From NCBI GenBank assembly GCA_003648455.1, contig QMPG01000101.1:1-9380 (forward strand): DNA of 9,380 nt, written 5' to 3'. The translations under genes were made by a program, and so were the position numbers. This DNA is from Bacteroidota bacterium (GTDB lineage Bacteria; Bacteroidota; Bacteroidia; Bacteroidales; B39-G9). How positions within the stretch are numbered: position 1 is the stretch's first letter; every line of letters starts with the position of its first letter. Under the pieces are notes generated by a model, which searched no databases, was not told the DNA's origin, and saw only the letters and a list, made by a program, of their open reading frames with translations. Positions 1 to 5,826 of this stretch are shown here, one piece after another.

Positions 1-6
1 CATTGT

Positions 7-85
7 TGTCATTTCGAGCGATAGCGAGAAATCTAACTCGCTCACAGTAAGGGAACAAGATTTCTCGCTATCGCTCGAAATGACA
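7..85. repeat. 28-bp perfect inverted repeat (dispersed REP/MITE-like palindrome)
   Basis: The arm at 7-34 is the exact reverse complement of the arm at 58-85, with a 23-nt spacer at 35-57. The arms begin TGTCATTTCGAGCGATAGCG on the left. Such a long perfect palindrome would form a very stable hairpin in either transcript. The sequence resembles short palindromic repeats scattered between genes in many Bacteroidetes genomes; this is from memory, not a search. No open reading frame of note lies in or around it, and no target-site duplication is evident. Confidence 0.85.
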
Positions 86-158
86 GTTTGAATTAAATTT
101 CATTACTTTACGGATGGACACTAGTTAAATAAAATTAATGGATTTTGCGTTTATTCCT

Positions 159-197
159 AAAACTGCCGATTTAAAAAAATCGGCAGTTTTTTGTTTT
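159..197. terminator. Intrinsic terminator, probably bidirectional, downstream of ssnA
   Basis: The segment 159-172 pairs perfectly with 177-190 (14 bp, core ACTGCCGAT/ATCGGCAGT) around a four-A loop. On the plus strand it is followed by a T-rich tail (187-197), the classic rho-independent form. On the minus strand the stem itself ends in four T after an A-rich lead, and it lies about 30 nt past the ssnA stop. It therefore probably ends the ssnA transcript and may also stop a plus-strand transcript entering from outside the window. Confidence 0.85.
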
Positions 198-219
198 CTA
201 ATATTTTGAAATGAGTATT

Positions 220-1491
220 TTATAATTTCGCCATCTTATCCCAAAGTTTTTTACTAAGTTCTTGAGACATTGATAAAATTTTCTGCTCGTCAACAGTTTG
301 AATAATTTTGTTTTTAACAATTAGTTTGCCCGAAGAAATAACATGTTCAACATGTTTCGATTCAATGCCAAAAATGAAATGCCCTAAAAAATTATTTTGA
401 TTAATCTCAGTAGGAGAGTCGTAGTCTAAAACTACCAGGTTATTATCACCATCTCCAATAAAATTGTTATCAGCAATGTATTGATGCACTTTTCTAAACC
501 GAGAGTAAGCACCGGGGAAATCAATATTATCAAAACCTTGTCCTACATAAAAAGCAGCTTTAGCACTACGTAACATGTCGCTGTGCATTCCGTCTGTTCC
601 AAGCATAATGTTGTCGCCAAGATTTTGCGAATTAAAATAACCAACATTATTATTTAAATTGCTTTCGGTATTTTGAACAACATAAGCATTTGAGTTTCTT
701 ACAATTTGTTTTTCATTATCGTCAAGATGAAGACAATGACCAAGTATTGTTTTAGAAGAGTTTAAAACACCAAAATCGTTAAACCGTTCAATAATTCGTT
801 TGTTGTAGTTTTTTATACTGTGATCTTCATCATATTTATCTTCTGCAACATGAACATGAATACCTGAATTGTATTTATTTGATAGGTCAACAGCTTTTTT
901 TAAAGTGTCGTTACAAACAGTAAATGAAGCATGCAAGCCAACTAAACCCTGTTGTGTTTTTAAATAGTTCTCTGTTTCATCTAATCCTTTTTGAGCAATA
1001 TCTAAGCCGTCTCGGTCAGATATTTCGTAACATAGCAAATGAGATACACCAACTTTGTCAAAAGCTGCTGCAATTGTTTCTAATGAGCCTTCAATTGCAA
1101 AAGGAGAGGCGTGATGATCAATAGCAAAAGTAACTCCACTTTTTGCACATGCCATTGCTGTTGTTAAGGCACTAGCCTCAATCATTTCTTTATCAAGACA
1201 TTTGTCGAGTGTCCACCAAATGTAGGTTAATACATCAAGAAAATTTTCGGGATTTTTTTTAGGAGCACCCATGCCTCTCGACAATGCAGAGTAAACATGA
1301 TGATGTCCGCATGCAAACGATTTAGTAACAATTTTATTATTACAGTCAATTATTTCGTTTGGATTGATGTTCTCAGGAAGTTTATCAATAAATTGTATTT
1401 TCCCTTTTTTCCCTTGTTCTACTTGTATGTTTGTTTTTTTAAATTCTAGGGTAACGCTATCAACGTAAGTAGCGTTTTTTAAGTAAATCAT
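220..1491 (-). CDS. ssnA: SsnA-family amidohydrolase/aminohydrolase
   Basis: A 423-residue metal-dependent amidohydrolase of the chlorohydrolase/cytosine-deaminase superfamily, slightly shorter than E. coli SsnA (about 440). The HxH metal motif is at H63/H65 in CGHHHVYSALSRGM. Other likely ligands are H212/H214 with E217 (HVHVAED), H252/H255 and D300 (LGTDGMHSDM). SsnA-specific stretches are DHHASP (125-130) with EGSLETI just after, and LDYDSPT near 355-361. The usual GxxADLxI strand before the last of these has decayed to GDGDNNLVVL. The protein should act in the cytosol, hydrolysing a C-N bond in a heterocyclic or amidine-like substrate; the exact substrate is not evident. The start ATG lies 15 bp after the SiaC-family stop, implying coupled expression, and a strong hairpin follows the stop. 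Homologues sit beside ygfK in purine/selenium-linked clusters, and ygfK is in this window. Family assignment is firm; the reaction is inferred. Confidence 0.93.
   Translation of the reverse strand: MIYLKNATYVDSVTLEFKKTNIQVEQGKKGKIQFIDKLPENINPNEIIDCNNKIVTKSFACGHHHVYSALSRGMGAPKKNPENFLDVLTYIWWTLDKCLDKEMIEASALTTAMACAKSGVTFAIDHHASPFAIEGSLETIAAAFDKVGVSHLLCYEISDRDGLDIAQKGLDETENYLKTQQGLVGLHASFTVCNDTLKKAVDLSNKYNSGIHVHVAEDKYDEDHSIKNYNKRIIERFNDFGVLNSSKTILGHCLHLDDNEKQIVRNSNAYVVQNTESNLNNNVGYFNSQNLGDNIMLGTDGMHSDMLRSAKAAFYVGQGFDNIDFPGAYSRFRKVHQYIADNNFIGDGDNNLVVLDYDSPTEINQNNFLGHFIFGIESKHVEHVISSGKLIVKNKIIQTVDEQKILSMSQELSKKLWDKMAKL
1453..1476 (-). promoter_or_regulatory. Small hairpin in first codons of ssnA
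   Basis: AACGCTA (1453-1459) and TAGCGTT (1470-1476) pair over 7 bp around a 10-nt loop. In the mRNA the stem covers roughly codons 6 to 13 of ssnA, about 15 nt after the start codon. In a message without a Shine-Dalgarno this could affect translation initiation. It may equally be chance, because the bases also code for ordinary residues (NATYVDSV). Confidence 0.25.
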
Positions 1492-1506
1492 ATTTAGTCT
1501 AAAATT

Positions 1507-1899
1507 TTAAGTGTTATAATCATAATCATGAAGAGGAATGAAATTCATTGGGATCTTTACTAAAGTGGCAAATATTTTACCATCATTAAAAATTTCTTCG
1601 TCATCATAGTACCAATCAATTTCAATATTTGAACCGGAATTATAAAAATGTTCAATTTTTTTTAAAAGAGTTAATATAATCCTGTTTGATGCAGAGTTAA
1701 AGTAATAAAGTTTTAGTGAGAAAACTATTTTTTGGGTTTTAAATTTTCCTAAATTATTTTCAATCCAATTAAAAACAGGTTTATATTCTTCAATTGGATC
1801 CTGGGGATAAGAATGACCTGAAATTTCAAATTTATTAATCTCAGGAATAAACATAATATTTGGAAAAGATTTTGTACCTTCAATAATTAGATTGTCCAT
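1507..1899 (-). CDS. SiaC-family regulatory phosphoprotein (DUF1987)
   Basis: A 130-residue soluble protein with no signal peptide or membrane segment. It shows the DUF1987/SiaC pattern: an N-terminal strand pair around TKSFPNIMF and INKFEISGHSYPQDP (residues 9-35), helix VFNWIENNL (42-50), then LKLYYFNSASNR (62-73) and a long helix. In Pseudomonas SiaC the equivalent loop (FNTSS) carries the phosphorylated threonine; here the matching residue would be S69, with S71 nearby. SiaC proteins are anti-sigma-like partners controlled by a kinase (SiaB) and a PP2C phosphatase (SiaA), neither of which is in the window. The gene lies between the threonine-synthase-like gene (60 bp upstream) and ssnA (15 bp downstream), so it is probably co-transcribed with them. 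Why it sits in a catabolic operon is unclear. The role is inferred from the family, which is mostly uncharacterised in Bacteroidetes. Confidence 0.82.
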   Translation of the reverse strand: MDNLIIEGTKSFPNIMFIPEINKFEISGHSYPQDPIEEYKPVFNWIENNLGKFKTQKIVFSLKLYYFNSASNRIILTLLKKIEHFYNSGSNIEIDWYYDDEEIFNDGKIFATLVKIPMNFIPLHDYDYNT

Positions 1900-1905
1900 A
1901 AGTTG

Positions 1906-1932
1906 ATAGTTGATAGTTAATAAAACAACTAT
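1906..1932. repeat. Short inverted repeat with heptamer duplication before siaC-like gene
   Basis: The intergenic gap holds a tandem heptamer (GTTGATA twice, about 1902-1915). A 7-bp inverted pair, ATAGTTG (1906-1912) and CAACTAT (1926-1932), lies just ahead of the start codon on the minus strand. It might act as an mRNA processing or translational element, but the sequence is AT-rich and the match is short. Confidence 0.3.
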
Positions 1933-1959
1933 AAATTTATAAATAATTTATTAATAACC

Positions 1960-3207
1960 TTACAAAAGAGATAAAATTTTTTCTAAATCATCTAGATTCG
2001 GATTGATTGGTTTTGGGAAATCTATCAAACTTTGTACAGAATTCAGGTCTTTTAAGCCACTTCCTGTCAATAAAACAACATTTTTTGAATTATCTTTTAT
2101 TTTTTTATTCTCTTTATATTTTAAAATTCCTGCAAAAGCCGCTGCTGCTGCCGGTTCTGAAAAAATACCGGTGTTTTTGCTTAAAGTTAATGATGCTTTC
2201 ATAATTTCATCATCAGAAACCGATACGATTTCTCCTTTATACTTTTTAATAAAATCTTTAGCCATATAATAATTTCGCGGTATATCTACAGCAATTGAAT
2301 CTGCAATTGTGTTGCTTGCTTTTGAAACAAATTTATCATTATCGATATTATTAATTATGTTACTGCTACCTTCTGATTGCACAGCTACAATTGTGGGGAT
2401 TTTATTAATGACACCTAATTTTAATAAATCTTCAAAACCTTTGTAAACACCGGATATAATTACACCATCACCAACAGGTACAAAAATTCTATCAGGAATA
2501 TGTTTCCCTAATTGTGAGAATATTTCAAACGAAACAGTTTTTTTTCCTTCAATAGTGAACGGGTTAAAAGCAGTATTTCTGTTATACCAGCCAAATTTTT
2601 TTGTAGCTTCAATGCTAAGATCAAAAGCATCGTCGTAAGTTCCGGCAACAGGAATTATTTGTGCACCATACATAACAATTTGTGTTAGCTTTGCTTTTGG
2701 TGCTGATGCTGGCACGAATATTATGGCTTTTTGCTTTTGAGAAGCACAAATACCTGCAAGCGACGAACCTGCATTGCCTGTTGATGCAGCTACTATTGTA
2801 TTTATTCTGTTTTCTTTTGCATAGCCAGATACTATATATGAAGCTCGGTCTTTAAAAGAGAATGTTGGATTTTGAGAATCGTCTTTTAAAAAGATTTCAA
2901 AATCTATTTTTTCTCCGTCTATTGAATCAATTTTATACAAAGGAGTTTTCCCAACACGTAAATATGGTAAGTTCGTTTTTGAATTAATAGGAAGAAGTTC
3001 TAAAAAATCATTTTTTTCAAGATTATCAAATATATCTTGTGGTTTTACATTGCTTTTAATTGTGTCATATTCATAAATGGTTTTTAGAACACCTTTGGGT
3101 GGCATTGTGTTTGTGTTATCTTTTTCACAATCGGGACAAAGATAGCTTACTTCGTTTGAAGCATATTTTTTACCACAGTTTATACATTCAAAATAAAATT
3201 TACTCAT
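1960..3207 (-). CDS. Threonine synthase-like PLP-dependent enzyme with zinc ribbon
   Basis: A 415-residue fold-type II PLP enzyme of the archaeal/actinobacterial threonine synthase type. An N-terminal zinc ribbon has C8, C11, C24 and C27 (CxxC...CPDC). The Schiff-base lysine is K119 in FSFKDRAS. The substrate/PLP loop is STGNAGSS (142-149), the phosphate-binding glycine loop is PVGDG (244-248), and the C-terminal PLP-ring motif is TGSGLKD (381-387). Canonical activity converts O-phosphohomoserine to threonine and phosphate. In most Bacteroidetes the biosynthetic enzyme is the longer E. coli/yeast type in a thrABC operon, so this zinc-ribbon form may be a paralogue with another substrate, perhaps a beta- or gamma-eliminating step. 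It leads a probable operon with the siaC-like gene and ssnA. The start at 3207 places the zinc ribbon at the very N-terminus, as expected. There is no Shine-Dalgarno. Fold and family are firm; calling it biosynthetic ThrC is not. Confidence 0.85.
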   Translation of the reverse strand: MSKFYFECINCGKKYASNEVSYLCPDCEKDNTNTMPPKGVLKTIYEYDTIKSNVKPQDIFDNLEKNDFLELLPINSKTNLPYLRVGKTPLYKIDSIDGEKIDFEIFLKDDSQNPTFSFKDRASYIVSGYAKENRINTIVAASTGNAGSSLAGICASQKQKAIIFVPASAPKAKLTQIVMYGAQIIPVAGTYDDAFDLSIEATKKFGWYNRNTAFNPFTIEGKKTVSFEIFSQLGKHIPDRIFVPVGDGVIISGVYKGFEDLLKLGVINKIPTIVAVQSEGSSNIINNIDNDKFVSKASNTIADSIAVDIPRNYYMAKDFIKKYKGEIVSVSDDEIMKASLTLSKNTGIFSEPAAAAAFAGILKYKENKKIKDNSKNVVLLTGSGLKDLNSVQSLIDFPKPINPNLDDLEKILSLL

Positions 3208-3316
3208 GATTTCAGTTTAAAAAGTCAGGTTTTGAATATTTTTACAAATCCCAACAATGTTTAAATGTTGATATTCAGTCTGTTAGAAATTTAAGCCCTG
3301 GCTATAGAATATACTC

Positions 3317-3345
3317 GCTATTTCGAATTTGAAATCCGAAATAGC
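3317..3345. repeat. Hairpin repeat (GCTATTTCG / CGAAATAGC)
   Basis: A perfect 9-bp inverted repeat, 3317-3325 against 3337-3345, encloses an 11-nt loop. It lies in the gap between the TrpB-like gene and the threonine-synthase-like gene, and no T-run follows on either strand, so it is not a standard terminator. It might be an mRNA 3'-end stabiliser or processing site for the TrpB-like transcript, or part of a dispersed repeat. Confidence 0.6.
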
Positions 3346-3354
3346 TGTGAATAA

Positions 3355-3413
3355 AACACAGATAACATAGGTTTTATTCTGCGATTATCCGCTTAATCTG
3401 TGTCATCTGTGTT
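3355..3413. repeat. Dispersed intergenic inverted repeat of the ATCTGTGT type
   Basis: AACACAGATAACA (3355-3367) pairs with TGTCATCTGTGTT (3401-3413) at 12 of 13 positions. The right arm also holds a direct duplication, ATCTGTGTCATCTGTGT (3396-3412). Between the arms is a partly palindromic GCGATTATCCGC (3381-3392). Closely similar ATCTGTGTCATCTGTGTTC strings recur between genes in many bacterial genomes, which I recall rather than searched. It starts 17 nt past the TrpB-like stop and could serve as its 3' structure. Confidence 0.65.
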
Positions 3414-3429
3414 CTAAATTAATACTCTT

Positions 3430-4899
3430 TTACAAATTTTTTAAGACGCCGGTTCTCTCGTTAAATTCCATAATTTCTTGATCCCACTCCTCGACTTTTG
3501 AGTATTCATTTTTCCAATAGTTTTCGTCATACCATTGGGCATTTAATTCTTCAACAGTTTTGCCTTGTTGCTCAATCCATGTGAAATATTTAAGGTTGTG
3601 CATACGTTTCTTTTCGTAATATGTCATTTCAATCATATTATCAATGGTTAATCCCATTAAGTCAGCAGTAAAACAAACATCAGCTTTACGTGCATTATAC
3701 TCACCGAATTTTGCTTTCTCTTCAACCATACGAGATTGGTACATTTCCATTGAATCTGTAGCAACAGTAAATACAACATCATTCTCGTTCATTTCGTAAT
3801 ATTTTGCCATTTTAATAGCACCCATTACGTTAGCGATAGAAGATATTCCCAATAATTCAAGTTTATTAACTAATTCAGGATCAATACCTTTTTCTTCAAT
3901 TAAGAATTTTTTACCTTCAGGCTCGTTAAACAATCTCATAATGTGCATGTTAGGCTCATCATCGATACCTGCAACCATATCCATATTTTTTAAGTTATGA
4001 ATCCATGGAACGTGCTTGTCACCAATACCTTCAATACGGTGACCACCATAGCCGTTATACAATAGGGTAGGGCACTGTAATGCTTCTCCTGCACAAACTT
4101 TTACCTGTGGATGAATTTCTCTAATATAATCGGCACAACCTAAGGTACCTGCGGAACCCTGAGTTAAGAAAATTGCGCTAAAGCGACTTTTGTCGTTCTT
4201 ATCTGCATTGAAAACTTCTTCCATTGCAGGACCTGTAACTGCATAATGCCATAATGAATTACCAATCTCACTAAATTGATTAAGATTAACAATACCATCG
4301 CCTCTTTCGTGTAATAATTCTTTAGCTTTGTCGTAAATCTCTTTTACATTACTTTCACATCCGGGTGTTGCAAAAACTTCTGCACCTACTTTATGTAACC
4401 AGTCAAAACGTTCTTGCGACATTTGTTCAGGTAATACAGCAACAGAATCGCAACCTAAAAGATAAGAGTCGTAAGCACCACCACGACAATAATTTCCTGT
4501 TGATGGCCATAAAGCTTTTTGTGTTGTTGGGTCAAAAGTTCCGCTAACCAATTTCTCAACCAATGGACCAAATGTTGCTCCAACTTTATGTGCTCCTGTT
4601 GGAAAAAATTTCCCAATAAGAACTTTAATTTTTGCTTTTACTCCTGTTAGTTCAGGTGGTAATTCAATGTAATTAACGTTACCAAAACCGCCACCAAATT
4701 TTACAGGTTCGTTTTTCCAAGTGATTCTAAAAAGGTTTAGTGAATTTAAGTCCCATAAACCAATATTTTTTAACCTATCTTTAATCTTGTCGGGAATTAA
4801 TTCAGGATTTCTCATTTGTTTGTATGTAGGGATAATCATTTTTCTTTCCCTGCATCGTTTAATAGTATTCTCTAATACTTGTTCTTTTGTTTTTGCCAT
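3430..4899 (-). CDS. TrpB-like fold-type II PLP-dependent enzyme, substrate unknown
   Basis: A 489-residue cytosolic enzyme related to the tryptophan synthase beta/cysteine synthase superfamily. The probable Schiff-base lysine is K105 in FFPTGAHKVGATFG, strikingly like the TGAHK motif of TrpB. Then follow STGNYCRGG (133-141), the substrate-binding loop, and TQGSAGTLG (246-254), the phosphate-binding glycine loop. GIGDKHVPWI (291-300) and a conserved-looking acidic/aromatic C-terminal tail after about residue 410 are additional. At 489 residues it is longer than TrpB (about 400), with an N-terminal extension of about 60 residues and a C-terminal extension of about 80. It lacks the TrpB context (no trpA or trp genes) and does not have the YgeX or OrtB lysine motifs as I remember them, so neither label is supported. 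It is divergent from an Lrp regulator and upstream of the threonine-synthase-like operon. Similar proteins are usually annotated only as PLP-dependent enzyme. A lyase or beta-replacement role on an amino acid is likely but not proven. Confidence 0.85.
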   Translation of the reverse strand: MAKTKEQVLENTIKRCRERKMIIPTYKQMRNPELIPDKIKDRLKNIGLWDLNSLNLFRITWKNEPVKFGGGFGNVNYIELPPELTGVKAKIKVLIGKFFPTGAHKVGATFGPLVEKLVSGTFDPTTQKALWPSTGNYCRGGAYDSYLLGCDSVAVLPEQMSQERFDWLHKVGAEVFATPGCESNVKEIYDKAKELLHERGDGIVNLNQFSEIGNSLWHYAVTGPAMEEVFNADKNDKSRFSAIFLTQGSAGTLGCADYIREIHPQVKVCAGEALQCPTLLYNGYGGHRIEGIGDKHVPWIHNLKNMDMVAGIDDEPNMHIMRLFNEPEGKKFLIEEKGIDPELVNKLELLGISSIANVMGAIKMAKYYEMNENDVVFTVATDSMEMYQSRMVEEKAKFGEYNARKADVCFTADLMGLTIDNMIEMTYYEKKRMHNLKYFTWIEQQGKTVEELNAQWYDENYWKNEYSKVEEWDQEIMEFNERTGVLKNL

Positions 4900-4950
4900 T
4901 TTTTTAATTTAATTATGTTTGTCGTTATAAATTTATTTTCATTTGAGATA

Positions 4951-4958
4951 CAAAAGTA
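4951..4958 (-). promoter_or_regulatory. Candidate -7 promoter box for the TrpB-like gene
   Basis: Read on the minus strand this is TACTTTTG, an exact fit to the Bacteroidetes TAnnTTTG -7 element. It lies about 52 bp ahead of the ATG, which would give a leader of about 45 nt. No TTG element is visible 17-23 bp upstream, so support rests on this box and its position alone. Confidence 0.5.
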
Positions 4959-5002
4959 AGTATTTTTTTAGTTTATAGATAAATATTTTGTAATTATATG
5001 AT

Positions 5003-5049
5003 AATAATAGAAAATATTACTAATTTTTTGCAAATAATAGGAAATATAA
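5003..5049. promoter_or_regulatory. Direct repeat, possible Lrp-type operator
   Basis: AATAATAGAAAATATTA (5003-5019) recurs as AATAATAGGAAATATAA (5033-5049), identical at 15 of 17 positions with a 30-bp period, near three helical turns. It lies between the two divergent start codons, just upstream of the lrp -7 box. Lrp/AsnC proteins bind AT-rich phased sites and often regulate their own gene and divergent neighbours, so this is a plausible operator. The AT-rich background raises the chance of coincidence. Confidence 0.45.
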
Positions 5050-5060
5050 TTAAATATACG

Positions 5061-5068
5061 TATTTTTG
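5061..5068 (+). promoter_or_regulatory. Candidate -7 promoter box for the lrp/asnC gene
   Basis: TATTTTTG matches TAnnTTTG exactly and lies 38 bp before the chosen ATG at 5107. A TTTG at 5027-5030 is the nearest upstream -33-like element, but its 30-bp spacing is longer than the usual 17-23. The box also argues against translation from the GTG at 5068, which overlaps it. Confidence 0.5.
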
Positions 5069-5106
5069 TGTTAATAAATAAGCCAAATGAACTGAGATTT
5101 TTAATT

Positions 5107-5574
5107 ATGAAAAAATTAGATAAGATAGATTTTAATTTAATTAGTATTTTGCAAACCAATGCACGGATAACAATAAAAGAAATATCGGCAAAATTAGGAC
5201 TATCGAAAACACCAATTTACGAGAGAATAAAAAAGCTTGAAAAATTCGGATTCATAAAACAATATGTAGCATTAGTCGATAATAAAAAAATTGATAAGGG
5301 CTTAATAATTTATATTTCAGTATCACTTAACAAACATCATAAAAGTGTTGTTGATAATTTTATTAAAAAGGTAAATAGTTTGCATGAAGTAATGGAGTGC
5401 TATTACATATCGGGTAATGCAGATTTTTTGTTAAAAGTATACACAAAAGACATGGATGGATATAAAGATTTTATTGAAAATAAGTTTTCTGTTATTAGTG
5501 ATATTAATCAATTTTTCAGCTCATTTGTTATGGACACTACAAAATATCAAACTGCTTTTGAGTTTAACGAATAA
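5107..5574 (+). CDS. Lrp/AsnC-family transcriptional regulator
   Basis: A 155-residue DNA-binding regulator of typical Lrp/AsnC length. The N-terminal winged helix-turn-helix covers residues 4-50, starting with LDKIDFNLISILQTNAR and with the recognition helix in LGLSKTPIYERIKKLEKFGFI. The C-terminal RAM (ligand-binding, oligomerisation) domain runs from about 63 to 148 and holds the characteristic ISGNADFLLKV (101-111), where D106 is the usual effector-loop aspartate. The start at the ATG of MKKLDKID gives the family's normal N-terminus; an in-frame GTG 39 bp earlier overlaps the promoter box and is rejected. It is divergent from the TrpB-like gene and convergent with ygfK. Members usually sense amino acids and control neighbouring amino-acid or nitrogen genes, so autoregulation plus control of the adjacent PLP enzyme and ygfK is likely. 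The effector cannot be read from sequence. Confidence 0.93.
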   Translation: MKKLDKIDFNLISILQTNARITIKEISAKLGLSKTPIYERIKKLEKFGFIKQYVALVDNKKIDKGLIIYISVSLNKHHKSVVDNFIKKVNSLHEVMECYYISGNADFLLKVYTKDMDGYKDFIENKFSVISDINQFFSSFVMDTTKYQTAFEFNE

Positions 5575-5588
5575 CAGATTTTTTTTAT

Positions 5589-5613
5589 TCCCTCTTGGAG
5601 AAGAGTGTTAGGG
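5589..5613. repeat. Degenerate hairpin repeat after lrp
   Basis: CTCTT (5592-5596) pairs with AAGAG (5601-5605) around GGAG, flanked by CCC on the left and an offset GGG on the right. The string resembles a worn copy of the CCCTCTCC...GGAGAGGG palindromes common between Bacteroidetes genes (recalled, not searched). It begins about 15 nt after the lrp stop and may contribute to the transcript's 3' structure. Confidence 0.4.
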
Positions 5614-5648
5614 AGATTGAATTGTTTCAAATTGCTATGTAATTTTTA

Positions 5649-5678
5649 AAATCTCGCAGATTTGGAAATTTTTTTTTT
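5649..5678 (+). terminator. Weak candidate intrinsic terminator for lrp
   Basis: AAATCT (5649-5654) pairs with AGATTT (5658-5663) around CGC. Five bases later comes an uninterrupted run of ten T (5669-5678). The stem is short and AT-rich and the T-run is not directly adjacent, so efficiency would be modest. It lies about 75 nt beyond the lrp stop on the correct strand. Confidence 0.4.
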
Positions 5679-5712
5679 ATACAACACAACCAAGTCATGC
5701 AAAAACAGAGAT

Positions 5713-5823
5713 CGTCATGCTGAACTCGTTTCAGCATCCCTCAATTGAAACAAGAACCAGATCCCGAAACGAGTTCGGGATGACAGGTAATACAACCCGT
5801 CATGCTGAACTTGTTTAAGCATG
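5713..5823. repeat. Triplet of related hairpin repeats with compensatory stem changes
   Basis: Three copies of a roughly 26-nt hairpin unit: A at 5713-5738 (plus), B at 5760-5784 (inverted) and C at 5798-5823 (plus). A has stem ATGCTGAA/TTCAGCAT (5717-5724, 5730-5737). B has ATCCCGAA/TTCGGGAT (5761-5768, 5774-5781). C matches A except for three bases, one of which breaks a pair. A and B share GTCAT and GAACTCGTTT when B is reverse-complemented, but their stems differ as GCT..AGC against CCC..GGG, so pairing is kept. Copy C ends four bases from the ygfK stop codon and could form the 3' end of that mRNA. This family is familiar as a dispersed intergenic repeat in bacteria (recalled). No transposase is present. 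Confidence 0.85.
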
Positions 5824-5826
5824 ATT

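Noticed and set aside
3317..3345. Intrinsic terminator for the TrpB-like gene
   Set aside because: The stem is good but no T-run follows on the minus strand, so it is listed as a repeat only.
3430..4899. Label as YgeX (diaminopropionate ammonia-lyase) or OrtB
   Set aside because: The lysine motif is TGAHKVG rather than the FK-x-x-GG or SFKDRR motifs I associate with those families, so neither name is supported.
5068..5106. In-frame GTG start extending the Lrp/AsnC protein by 13 residues
   Set aside because: It overlaps the TATTTTTG promoter box, and the added residues (LINKPNELRFLI) do not belong to the family; the ATG at 5107 gives the standard N-terminus.
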